Shown here one piece after another: positions 1 to 7,338 of a DNA stretch of 25,756 nt. The position numbers and the translations under genes are program-made. Each line of letters begins with the position of its first letter. Within the stretch, counting starts at the first letter, position 1. Origin of the DNA: JBGUVL01 sp964370395 (GTDB lineage: Bacteria; Bacillota_I; Bacilli_A; Erysipelotrichales; Erysipelotrichaceae); NCBI GenBank assembly GCA_964370395.1, contig CAYJIZ010000026.1:1-25756 (forward strand). The letters run 5' to 3'. Below the pieces are notes generated by a model that saw only the letters and a list, made by a program, of their open reading frames with translations, made no database searches and had not been told where the DNA came from.

Positions 1-1
1 A

Positions 2-1426
2 AAAAATTATGTTTTTAATTTAAGTTATCAAATATTATTAGTACTTACGCCATTAATTACAACACCTTACATTTCTAGAGTTTTAGGTCCTGAAGGAATA
101 GGTACATATAGTTTTATGGATTCCATAGTTTCATATTTTGTTCTTTTTGCTACTATGGGTATGACGCTATTTGGTCAGCGTGAGATATCATACTACCAAG
201 ATGATAAAGAAAAAAGAACTGAAGTCTTTTGGAATACCAAAGTTCTCAGTTTAATCACTACCATTATTTCACTAATTATTTATTTGTTTGTTATTTTTAA
301 TGAAAGTAATCATATTTTATATATCATTTTTGCAATGAATATTATTTCTGTTGCTGTTGATGTCAGCTGGTTGTTTCAGGGATTAGAAGAATTCGGAAAA
401 ATAGTTTTTCGTAATCTAATTTTCAAAATATTAGGAATTATTTTCATATTCGTATTTGTAAAAACAAGCAATGACTTAATTGTTTATATTTTTGGGACCT
501 GCATATTTATATTACTTGGTAACGTCTCACTTTGGTTCTATTTGCCAAAATATATTAGTAAACCAAATTTATTAAAAATAAAACCTTTTATGAATATAAA
601 AATAATTGTTTCATTATTTATTCCCACAATCGCTATTCAGGTTTATACTGTTCTAGATAAAACAATGATTGGAATAATAACGCAAAATGCATTTGAAAAT
701 GGATATTATGATCAAGCGATAAAAATTGTAAAAATAATATTGATATTAGTAACTTCGTTAGGCATGGTAATGATTCCTAGAATTGGGTATCATTTTAATA
801 AAAAGGAAATAGAAATTGTTAAGGAATACATGTATCGGGGCTATCGGTATGTATGGTTTTTGGGAATACCTATCTGTTTGGGATTAATTGGTATTTCATC
901 TAACTTTGTCCCTTGGTTCTTTGGTGATGGATACGAAAAAGTAATAGTTTTATTAATGATTTTAAGTTTATTAGTATTAGCAATTGGTATTAATAATGTT
1001 ACAGGAATGCAATATCTGATACCTACAAAAAGGCAAAAAACATTTACTTTTACAGTAATTATAGGAGCAATTACAAATTTTGTTTTAAATTTGATTTTAA
1101 TTCCAAATCTGCTAGCTGTTGGTGCTGCAATTGCATCAGTAGCAGCTGAAAGTGTAATCGCGATATCACAAATCTATATTGTTAGAAAAGAGTTATCTCC
1201 CAAAAAAATTATCACAAGTTCTTATAAATACTTACAAGCAGGACTTGTAATGATGATATTTCTTTCCATAGAATCATATTTTTTAAACTCCGGAATTATT
1301 AATACTTTGTTAATGATTATCTCAAGTGGATGCATTTATTTTATAACTTTATATGTCTTGAAAGATGATTTTTTTATTGATAATTTAAGAGTTTTCATAA
1401 GTAAAATAAAAAGTAAAAAGTCATAA
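2..1426 (+). CDS. Wzx-type oligosaccharide flippase, 5' partial
   Basis: This is a polytopic membrane protein of the MOP superfamily (polysaccharide transporter branch), expected to flip undecaprenyl-linked oligosaccharide units across the membrane. The open frame runs from the window edge. The first 38 codons before the first ATG (position 116) already read as the conserved family N-terminus, with PLITTPYISRVLGPEGIG followed by TYSF, so the true start lies just upstream and only a few residues are missing. The 474 residues seen match the usual length of about 480 with 12 to 14 hydrophobic segments. The gene uses ATA for isoleucine and AGA for arginine more freely than its right-hand neighbours, as is common for exchangeable surface-polysaccharide loci. 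No good terminator follows. The family is clear; the substrate cannot be read. Confidence 0.9.
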   Translation, partial: KNYVFNLSYQILLVLTPLITTPYISRVLGPEGIGTYSFMDSIVSYFVLFATMGMTLFGQREISYYQDDKEKRTEVFWNTKVLSLITTIISLIIYLFVIFNESNHILYIIFAMNIISVAVDVSWLFQGLEEFGKIVFRNLIFKILGIIFIFVFVKTSNDLIVYIFGTCIFILLGNVSLWFYLPKYISKPNLLKIKPFMNIKIIVSLFIPTIAIQVYTVLDKTMIGIITQNAFENGYYDQAIKIVKIILILVTSLGMVMIPRIGYHFNKKEIEIVKEYMYRGYRYVWFLGIPICLGLIGISSNFVPWFFGDGYEKVIVLLMILSLLVLAIGINNVTGMQYLIPTKRQKTFTFTVIIGAITNFVLNLILIPNLLAVGAAIASVAAESVIAISQIYIVRKELSPKKIITSSYKYLQAGLVMMIFLSIESYFLNSGIINTLLMIISSGCIYFITLYVLKDDFFIDNLRVFISKIKSKKS

Positions 1427-1533
1427 CATAATAGTTATTCTTGTAGGGAGTTTTTAATAACAGAAAATATAGATTGATAAATTATATTTGCTTTTTTAAG
1501 TCTTAATATTCTTACGTTATATTAATAATTTGC

Positions 1534-1550
1534 TTGCTAAGTATTAGCAA
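1534..1550. repeat. Perfect small inverted repeat in the flippase-MscS gap
   Basis: TTGCTAA and TTAGCAA are separated by GTA, giving a 7-bp stem. No T-tract follows on either strand, so it is not a convincing terminator. The 224-base gap between the convergent flippase and mscS stops also carries GCTGTTTTCAT twice (1577-1587 and 1640-1650). Nothing else is recognisable there. Confidence 0.35.
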
Positions 1551-1650
1551 CAATGAATCTATACTTGAATTGGATTGCTGTTTTCATAAAAGACATTAGT
1601 GAAATATTTGACTGAAAATCGATTTGTTCAAAGTAAATAGCTGTTTTCAT

Positions 1651-2493
1651 TTAATCTTTTGGTGTTGAAAGCATTATATGAGGATAAGGAATACTAATGC
1701 CTTCTTTATCAAACGCTTTCTTCACTGCAATACGCAGATCGGACAACATCATAAAACCAGTACTGTTGTCTTTGGAATACACAGTGGCTCTTAATTGAAT
1801 GCCACTATCTTTAAAACTAGTACACAAGACAGGAATAGCGACAACGTTGCTATTCTTTTCTTTTTTTGTACGAGTGTCAATATGAGCAGGGTGCAAGACA
1901 CATTGTTCTTGTATAATCTGAATTGCCTTATCAATATCACTTTCATAAGAAATATCAACATACAAATAATTCGCTTTTTTGTCTGGTACATTTGAAACGT
2001 TCTCAATAACAGCATTATTCATAATTGTATTAGGAATAATAATTTGTGTTTTTTCAAGTGTTTCAACAATCGTATGCCTTAGTGTAATATCAATTACTGT
2101 CCCAACTACATTTTGTGCTGGTATTTCAATAAAGTCATTTACGACAAACGGTTTATAAGTATAAATCATAACCCCGTTTATAATGTTGCTAGCTGCTTCT
2201 TGCGAAGCGAACCCAATTACTACAGCTAAGATACCCCCACTGGCTAACAATGCAGTGGCAAGCGTCTGTAATGGCTTTATTTGCGCAAATACGACACAAA
2301 GCATAATAACGATTAAGATACTCTTTTTGAAGCGCATCGCCATCTTTAAATTATGTTGGTACTTATTTTTAACATAAATATTCGCAAAATGATTTAATAC
2401 GAGAACCACTATAAAAACCAAAAGAATGGAAAGGGAACTATTGATTAAACCATGTTCAAAAATACTATCTAATTTCGTATACATTTCTTTCAT
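1651..2493 (-). CDS. mscS: Small-conductance mechanosensitive channel (MscS family)
   Basis: A 280-residue MscS-type channel that would open under membrane tension to release solutes during osmotic downshock. Hydrophobic helices lie at about residues 20-38, 57-74 and 76-113. The third is the Gly/Ala-rich pore helix (ASGGILAVVIGFASQEAASN) followed by INGVMIYTYKPF, matching the MscS pore and the kink into the cytoplasmic vestibule. Next come the beta domain (the FIEI and GTVIDITLRHT region) and the IIIPN motif, then an alpha/beta C-terminus. Length matches E. coli MscS (286). The ATG is preceded by a weak AGGTGAT element and an ATTATA block at 2511-2516 (TATAAT on the minus strand). It diverges from the glycerate kinase gene. 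Confidence 0.93.
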   Translation of the reverse strand: MKEMYTKLDSIFEHGLINSSLSILLVFIVVLVLNHFANIYVKNKYQHNLKMAMRFKKSILIVIMLCVVFAQIKPLQTLATALLASGGILAVVIGFASQEAASNIINGVMIYTYKPFVVNDFIEIPAQNVVGTVIDITLRHTIVETLEKTQIIIPNTIMNNAVIENVSNVPDKKANYLYVDISYESDIDKAIQIIQEQCVLHPAHIDTRTKKEKNSNVVAIPVLCTSFKDSGIQLRATVYSKDNSTGFMMLSDLRIAVKKAFDKEGISIPYPHIMLSTPKD

Positions 2494-2534
2494 AATATCA
2501 CCTGATTATTATTATACACTAAACGTATTTTAAA

Positions 2535-2563
2535 TTGCGAAATACTAACAAAAAGATTATAAT
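2535..2563 (+). promoter_or_regulatory. Sigma-A-type promoter for glycerate kinase
   Basis: TTGCGA (2535-2540), a 17-base spacer, then a perfect TATAAT (2558-2563), 35 bases before the ATG. AAAGGAG at about 2584-2590 supplies the ribosome binding site. Confidence 0.7.
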
Positions 2564-2598
2564 TAAAGTACAAATTTTTCAGTAAAGGAGTTGGTCTT

Positions 2599-3741
2599 AT
2601 GAAGGTTGTTATCGCATGTGATTCTTATAAAGGATGCATGAGTAGTAAAGAAGTTTCATCAATTATGGAAACAGCCATTCATCGTGTGGATGAATCAATT
2701 CAAGTAGAAAAATTCCTTGTCGGTGATGGTGGCGAAGGTACGATGGATGCTTTTTTAGCTGCATGTGGTGGAGAATACGTAAGTGTGTATTGTCGTGATA
2801 CATATGGTAAAAAAATCAATACTCGTTATGCCTTACTTGGTGATAAAACCACGGCGATGATCGAAGTGGCGAGCATCTTGGGATTAACCATGTACAAGCG
2901 TGAAAAAAGAGCACCGCTTTATTCTTCAAGTTATGGAGTAGGACAAGTGCTTTGTGATGCGTATCGCAAAGGTTGTAAGAAAATTATTTTATCCTTAGGT
3001 GGTAGCGGTAATGCCGATGGTGGTATGGGTATGTTAGAAGCATTAGGAGTTCGTTTTTATGATCGAAACAATATGCGTCTAAAAGGAATGACGATTAATT
3101 TAGAAAAGATTGCGAAAGTGGATACGAGTCAACTTCTTGATTTTTCAAATATTGAATGCATCGCTGCGTACGATGTGAAAAATCATTTGTTAGGAGAAGA
3201 GGGAGCTACGATATTATATGGTAAGCAAAAAGGTTTGTTTCCTAATCAAATTCGACGCGTTGAAAAAGGGATGAACAATTACTGTAATCATATGCTAGAA
3301 GCAGGTTATGATTTAAATCGTTTTGAAAGTGGAGGAGCTTGTGGTGGATTGAGTGCTGCGTTTCAAGCATTTCTTCATGCAAGTGATCAAAATGGATTAT
3401 CTTTACTATTCTCTTACACCAATATTGAAAAAGCAATTCAAGATTGTGATTTAATCATCACAGGAGAAGGACAAAGTGATTACCAAACTAAGTATGGAAA
3501 AGTTCCAACAGGAGTGATAGAAGTTGCGAATAAATATGGAAAACCTTGTGTTTGCATTAGCGGCGCTTTAGGGTTAAAATATAAAGAGTTGTACGAATTA
3601 GGTTTTATTGGAATTTACAGTATAGCGGATCGTGCAATGAGTTTTGTTCAGGCAATTGCCGGGGCAAAAGAAAAGTTAGAAGCAGCAACGTATAGTATAA
3701 TAAAAACAATTATGTATTTTCATACAAAGGAGGATTCATGA
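2599..3741 (+). CDS. glxK: Glycerate kinase, class I (GlxK/GarK family)
   Basis: This 380-residue enzyme phosphorylates D-glycerate with ATP, feeding it into lower glycolysis; class I enzymes usually give 2-phosphoglycerate. Family landmarks are present: DSYKGCMSS near the N-terminus (D8), VGDGGEGT at 41-48, LSLGGSGNADGGMG at 131-144, GGACGGLSAAF at 245-255, and TGEGQSD with YGKVPTGV at 288-306. The length is normal. It has its own promoter and AAAGGAG site. Its TGA stop overlaps the ATG of the following lipoprotein gene (ATGA), so the two are translationally coupled. No garD/garR-type sugar acid genes are nearby, so the source of glycerate is not shown. Confidence 0.94.
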   Translation: MKVVIACDSYKGCMSSKEVSSIMETAIHRVDESIQVEKFLVGDGGEGTMDAFLAACGGEYVSVYCRDTYGKKINTRYALLGDKTTAMIEVASILGLTMYKREKRAPLYSSSYGVGQVLCDAYRKGCKKIILSLGGSGNADGGMGMLEALGVRFYDRNNMRLKGMTINLEKIAKVDTSQLLDFSNIECIAAYDVKNHLLGEEGATILYGKQKGLFPNQIRRVEKGMNNYCNHMLEAGYDLNRFESGGACGGLSAAFQAFLHASDQNGLSLLFSYTNIEKAIQDCDLIITGEGQSDYQTKYGKVPTGVIEVANKYGKPCVCISGALGLKYKELYELGFIGIYSIADRAMSFVQAIAGAKEKLEAATYSIIKTIMYFHTKEDS

Positions 3742-4217
3742 AAAAATTAGGAATGGCAGTTTTTGTCGCTTTCGTACTAATCGTGAGTGGTTGTAGTAGT
3801 GACAAAACACAAATGGATAAGTTTGATGGAACACCACATATTTTCATTTATGAGAATGGTGATATGATGGCTAGTATCTCACCAGCAAATGTTGAAGATG
3901 GTCATGATACTTATTTTGAATCAACAGATAAATTCAATGGATTAATGGAAGATTATGACTTGCTTGAAAAAAATGAAAAAAATGGCGAAGTAAAACAAAT
4001 TGATTATGAAACATTATTAAAAAAATGGAAAGATGACAAAGAAAAGTTCATCGTAATCATTTCGCAAACAGGATGTGGGCATTGTCAATCGTTCAAAGAA
4101 AACGTTCTTGATGACTATGTGAAAGAGCATGGAATCACTGTTTACGAGTTGAACATAACAAACGAAAAAGCGCCTAGGGATACGTATCTAGCGTTACAAG
4201 AACTTGTTGAAGAATAA
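3738..4217 (+). CDS. Thioredoxin-like CGHC lipoprotein
   Basis: A 159-residue exported lipoprotein: basic start, hydrophobic core, then lipobox VSGC with C19 as the lipidated residue. FIVIISQTGCGHCQ holds a thioredoxin-type C113-G-H-C116 motif after a beta strand, so thiol-disulfide exchange on the outer membrane face is likely. Only 43 residues follow the motif, ending after the second helix of a thioredoxin fold, and no cis-proline strand follows. A segment resembling that missing piece (GTPHIFIYENGD, residues 31-42) lies before the CXXC instead. The downstream bases hold a terminator and no continuation in another frame, so frameshift is unlikely. Coupled by a 4-base overlap to glycerate kinase. 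Role and partner unknown. Confidence 0.8.
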   Translation: MKKLGMAVFVAFVLIVSGCSSDKTQMDKFDGTPHIFIYENGDMMASISPANVEDGHDTYFESTDKFNGLMEDYDLLEKNEKNGEVKQIDYETLLKKWKDDKEKFIVIISQTGCGHCQSFKENVLDDYVKEHGITVYELNITNEKAPRDTYLALQELVEE

Positions 4218-4219
4218 AC

Positions 4220-4245
4220 AAAGAAACACCTAGTGTTTCTTTTTG
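4220..4245 (+). terminator. Rho-independent terminator after the lipoprotein gene
   Basis: AAGAAACAC - CTA - GTGTTTCTT forms a 9-bp stem with a 3-base loop followed by TTTTG. It closes the glycerate kinase-lipoprotein operon. Confidence 0.85.
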
Positions 4246-4284
4246 TTTTATGTTAGAATATTAATATGTCAAATGAAAGAAAAC

Positions 4285-4342
4285 GAAATTTCTTGCTGAA
4301 AATTTTCATGAATTAAGAAAGAAGTTTCAAAAGCGAAGGAGG
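4285..4342 (+). promoter_or_regulatory. Leader hairpin and strong ribosome binding site of the pyrophosphatase-like gene
   Basis: GAAATTTCTT (4285-4294) can pair over 10 bases, with one G-U, with AAGAAGTTTC (4319-4328). The palindrome TGAAAATTTTCA (4297-4308) lies inside. AAGGAGG follows directly, 7 bases before the ATG. A structured leader is possible; no known riboswitch class is recognised. Confidence 0.35.
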
Positions 4343-4349
4343 AAATCAC

Positions 4350-4739
4350 ATGAACGAATTAGAGAATAATGCATTGTTCTGGCAAAAAGTTGACGCAATT
4401 TACTTATCTAGTAAATTAGAAATTGATCGACCTAAAAATACATGCCATTATAAATATTCTAACTTAATCTATCCTGTTGATTATGGGTATTTAAAAGACA
4501 CGACAGGTTCTGATATGGAACCGATTGATGTGTTTAAAGGATCACTTTCCAATGTACAAGTACAAGCAGCTATTATGAGTGCTGATATCTTGAAGAAAGA
4601 TTGTGAAGTGAAATTAATAGTAGGATGCAGTGAAGAAGAAATCTATGATATCTTAGTCTTCTTAAACCAAACTGATTTTCAAAAGGCAGTGTTAGTAAGA
4701 AGAAACAATGAAGTACCTGAATGGGGAAGCAACGATTAA
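4350..4739 (+). CDS. Short, degenerate inorganic pyrophosphatase-like protein
   Basis: The 129-residue product resembles the core of family I soluble pyrophosphatases: LEIDRPK, then IYPVDYGYLKDT at 40-51, then SDMEPIDVF at 54-62, in place of the usual YPxNYGY and DGDPLDV signatures. The metal-binding acids are partly changed: the middle Asp of D-x-D-x-x-D is Glu57, and the later ED-A-K element reads E-V-K (86-88). The C-terminal Tyr-Lys region of the ~175-residue enzymes is missing. The fold assignment is fairly safe. Full pyrophosphatase activity is doubtful; a different phosphoanhydride substrate or a non-catalytic role is possible. Strong AAGGAGG site and a following terminator show it is expressed as its own unit. 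Confidence 0.7.
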   Translation: MNELENNALFWQKVDAIYLSSKLEIDRPKNTCHYKYSNLIYPVDYGYLKDTTGSDMEPIDVFKGSLSNVQVQAAIMSADILKKDCEVKLIVGCSEEEIYDILVFLNQTDFQKAVLVRRNNEVPEWGSND

Positions 4740-4760
4740 GCAAGGCAACTTGCTTTTTTA
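4739..4760 (+). terminator. Rho-independent terminator
   Basis: AGCAAG - GCAA - CTTGCT with a T-run directly after; the stem begins inside the stop codon of the pyrophosphatase-like gene. Confidence 0.8.
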
Positions 4761-4763
4761 TTT

Positions 4764-4817
4764 GCTTACGATATCGTATGCGTATTTCATTACATGTTTT
4801 TTTATTTGCGATATAAT
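4764..4817 (+). promoter_or_regulatory. Palindrome and promoter before yihY
   Basis: TACGATATCGTA (4767-4778) is a perfect 12-base palindrome, extended by GC...GC on each side with one mismatch. It lies just upstream of a likely promoter, TTACAT (4790-4795), 16 bases, TATAAT (4812-4817). It could be an operator for yihY-rlmD; no regulator is identified. Confidence 0.45.
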
Positions 4818-4837
4818 GAAGTGGGAAGGTAAATAAA

Positions 4838-5659
4838 GTGAAAAAGATAAATAAAGTATTTGGACAGTTTTTTTCGTTAGAAGGTAGCTTGTTTCGTTAT
4901 TCATTAAGCTATTGCTTTTTGTTTGCGTTGTTACCAGGGTTGATTGTTGCATTATTGTTGTTTCAATTTTCCGTTTTAGGTGTAGATGAATTACTTGCCT
5001 TTTTGTACCACTATGTACCAGAGGACTTAATTAAGCCATTTGTTAATTATATTATGCAAACGGATTATTCATCCGTTATTGCCCTTGTAGTTGCAAGTGT
5101 AGTACCTTGTTTTGTAGCAAGTAAAAGCTTTTATTCATTTATGCTAATAAGCGCTAAGGAAGAAGGATTTGTCACTTCTAATATATTAATCAGAATTAAA
5201 TCATTTGGGCTATTTGTAGTATTCTTGGCTTCCATTCTAGGAATTTCATTAGTTACACATTTATTAAAATTACATCCATCCTTATCATTTGGAATCGGGT
5301 TAGTTTTATTGTTTTGGTGGTTCTATCGAATGTTGTCATTTGAAAAGCGTCCTTTTCATTATGGCTTCTTAGGAGCAGCCTTTTCCACGGTGGCGATTTT
5401 GATTGTTTCCTATGGGTTTATCAAGATTGTTTCTAAGTTTACTTCTTATAGTTCAATGTATGGTCCCTTAGCAAGTTTAGTTATGCTATTTTTGGTTGTA
5501 TATGTGGTATCATGCGTGGTATACTTTGGCTATTGCTTAAACCTAATCTATGGAAAGCATAAAGAAGTGATTCAACACAAAAGTATGTGGTTTTATCGTA
5601 CTGGTGAAGCAATCATCACAAAAGGAAAGAGCTTATTATTCAGAGGAAGTAAAAAATGA
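4838..5659 (+). CDS. YihY/BrkB family inner membrane protein
   Basis: A 273-residue integral membrane protein with about six transmembrane helices, matching the YihY/BrkB (formerly wrongly called RNase BN) family. Recognisable parts are the N-terminal LFRYSLSYCFLFALLPGLI region, the central SVVPCFVASKSFYSFMLI stretch around residue 90, the YRMLSFEKRPFHYGFLGAAF loop, and a last helix pair ending in YCLNLIYGK. The function of the family is not settled; envelope or transport roles have been proposed. Translation starts at GTG, preceded by GGGAAGG at a good distance; no ATG lies nearby in frame. The TGA stop overlaps the rlmD ATG, so the two genes are translationally coupled. Confidence 0.85.
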   Translation: MKKINKVFGQFFSLEGSLFRYSLSYCFLFALLPGLIVALLLFQFSVLGVDELLAFLYHYVPEDLIKPFVNYIMQTDYSSVIALVVASVVPCFVASKSFYSFMLISAKEEGFVTSNILIRIKSFGLFVVFLASILGISLVTHLLKLHPSLSFGIGLVLLFWWFYRMLSFEKRPFHYGFLGAAFSTVAILIVSYGFIKIVSKFTSYSSMYGPLASLVMLFLVVYVVSCVVYFGYCLNLIYGKHKEVIQHKSMWFYRTGEAIITKGKSLLFRGSKK

Positions 5660-6969
5660 AAGTAAAAGTAGAACGAATGGGTATTAACGGGGAAGGGATA
5701 GCCTTCCATAATCGTCAACCAATCTTTATTGATGGAGCATTACCCAATGAAGTTGTCGATATTAAAATCATCGATAAACAAAGAAAATTTTCAAGAGGAC
5801 AAATCATTAAAGTAGTCGAACGCAGTGATGCGCGTATTCGTAAAGTATGTGAGTATGCAAATGACTGTGGTGCTTGTGCTTTAATGCATGTGAAATACGA
5901 AAAACAATTAGAATACAAATACGAGATGCTGAAGGAAGCATTAATAAAGTATGCGAGAGTCAATCCTAAAAAGATTGAAAAAGTGGTAGCGAATCCACAT
6001 CCATACGAATATCGTAATAGTTTTAAATTGCCTTTTTCGATGTACCAAAATCAATTGGTATGTGGTTTGTATAAACCGAATACGAACTATTTCGTGCCAG
6101 TAAAAACATGTGGAATTCATGAAACTGGTTTGGAAAGAGTAAAGAAACAAATACTGAAAGTATTAAACAAATATGAGTTTAGTGCTTACAAGTACCAAAC
6201 AAAAACAGGATTACGTACCTTAATCGCACGTGGTTTTGACAACAAGTTCCAAGTTTGTATTGTGAGTGGAAATGATGAAATACCACAAGAATGTATTGAT
6301 GAGTTAATGCAAATTGAAGGTATGGTATCGTTATGGCAAAACATTAATACGGTAAAGAAAAGTGTTGACCTGTTTGGTAAAGTAATGGTGCATTTGGCAG
6401 GGGATCGTTTATTAAGCTTTTCATTAGATGGCTTGCAATTAACGCTTTCACCAAAATCATTTTTTCAATTAAATACAACACAAGCGAAAAACTTATACGC
6501 GAAGGTTGCTTCTTTAGTGGACCATAATGCTGATTTTATTGTGGAAGCATACAGTGGAATCGGAGCGATCTCTTTGTATATAAAGGATAAGGCGAAAGAA
6601 ATTCTGGGAATTGAATACATTAATGACGCCGTTTCAAATGCCAATCAAAATGCCAAACGTAACAAAGCAAAAAATGTTTCTTTTGTATGTGGTGATGCGG
6701 CAAGCAAGCTAACATTGTTATCAAAGAAAAGAAACATCGATGTATTGATTGTGGATCCACCTAGAAGTGGGTTGGATGAAGCAATGTTGGATTGCATCAT
6801 GCGAAGTAAAATAAAAAAGATTATTTATATTTCTTGTAACCCATCTACATTAGGAAAAAACTTAAGTGTGTTACAAGCGAAATACGAAGTAGAATTAATC
6901 ACTCCTTATGATATGTTCTCACAAACACCGCACGTAGAAAGCGTTATTTCACTATATCGTAGAAAATAA
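5656..6969 (+). CDS. rlmD: 23S rRNA (uracil-C5)-methyltransferase, RlmD/RumA type
   Basis: A 437-residue SAM-dependent enzyme making 5-methyluridine in 23S rRNA; Gram-positive homologues (RlmCD) can modify both U747 and U1939. Residues 1-55 form a TRAM RNA-binding domain. Four cysteines suited to an iron-sulfur cluster are present: C65, C71, C74 and C152. The methyltransferase domain has the SAM motif EAYSGIGAISLY (297-308), the DPPRSGLD motif (367-374), the catalytic cysteine C394 in YISCNPSTL, and the C-terminal base E428 in PHVESV. All catalytic features are intact. It is coupled by a 4-base overlap to yihY and ends at a strong hairpin terminator. Confidence 0.95.
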   Translation: MKVKVERMGINGEGIAFHNRQPIFIDGALPNEVVDIKIIDKQRKFSRGQIIKVVERSDARIRKVCEYANDCGACALMHVKYEKQLEYKYEMLKEALIKYARVNPKKIEKVVANPHPYEYRNSFKLPFSMYQNQLVCGLYKPNTNYFVPVKTCGIHETGLERVKKQILKVLNKYEFSAYKYQTKTGLRTLIARGFDNKFQVCIVSGNDEIPQECIDELMQIEGMVSLWQNINTVKKSVDLFGKVMVHLAGDRLLSFSLDGLQLTLSPKSFFQLNTTQAKNLYAKVASLVDHNADFIVEAYSGIGAISLYIKDKAKEILGIEYINDAVSNANQNAKRNKAKNVSFVCGDAASKLTLLSKKRNIDVLIVDPPRSGLDEAMLDCIMRSKIKKIIYISCNPSTLGKNLSVLQAKYEVELITPYDMFSQTPHVESVISLYRRK

Positions 6970-6974
6970 CAAAA

Positions 6975-7025
6975 TAAGAAATGATTAGAGATAGGCTAGA
7001 AGCGTATCTCTTTTTTTATTTCTTA
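6975..7025. terminator. Extended terminator after rlmD
   Basis: AGAGATA (6987-6993) pairs with TATCTCT (7005-7011), followed by seven T. The outer arms TAAGAAAT (6975-6982) and ATTTCTTA (7018-7025) are also complementary, which lengthens the stem. Confidence 0.8.
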
Positions 7026-7293
7026 ATGGTTTCCTTAATGATAGGTAGGCAATGAACAAGAGAAAACCTATTTTATTAAATGATTTTCCCTTTGAATAGA
7101 AGGGCGAGAAGCTTTCCACGTTGCTTTTTTGTTAAGAAAGAAGAGAAAAGAAGTAAGTTTGTAGAGTTATACTCAAAAAGTATAGCTGTTTTTTGATAAA
7201 ATATTGCGATAAATATTACAAATATAGAAAAAGTGCTATAATAAGCTTATAGACATACAAAAAATGGAAGAAATAATACGGTGATAAATAGGG
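7026..7293. other. Non-coding gap before the c-di-GMP gene: small hairpins and a -10 element
   Basis: No gene is supported here. The stretch holds ATAGGT...ACCTAT, CCCTT-N7-AAGGG, and at 7165-7194 a hairpin (AGTTATAC / GTATAGCT, one G-U) followed by GTTTTTT that looks like a terminator. A perfect TATAAT at 7237-7242 is the likely -10 of the GGDEF/EAL gene; its -35 is poor. No known c-di-GMP riboswitch consensus is seen. Confidence 0.4.
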
Positions 7294-7338
7294 ATGCGAG
7301 TGTTGTTTTTTTCACATAAGCGTAAGAGGGATAAGCGT

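Noticed and set aside
3738..4217. Frameshifted thioredoxin-like gene
   Set aside because: The bases after the stop form a terminator and no frame continues with a cis-Pro strand, so a frameshift is not supported.
7026..7293. c-di-GMP riboswitch before the GGDEF/EAL gene
   Set aside because: The conserved GEMM core was looked for and not seen; only simple hairpins are present.
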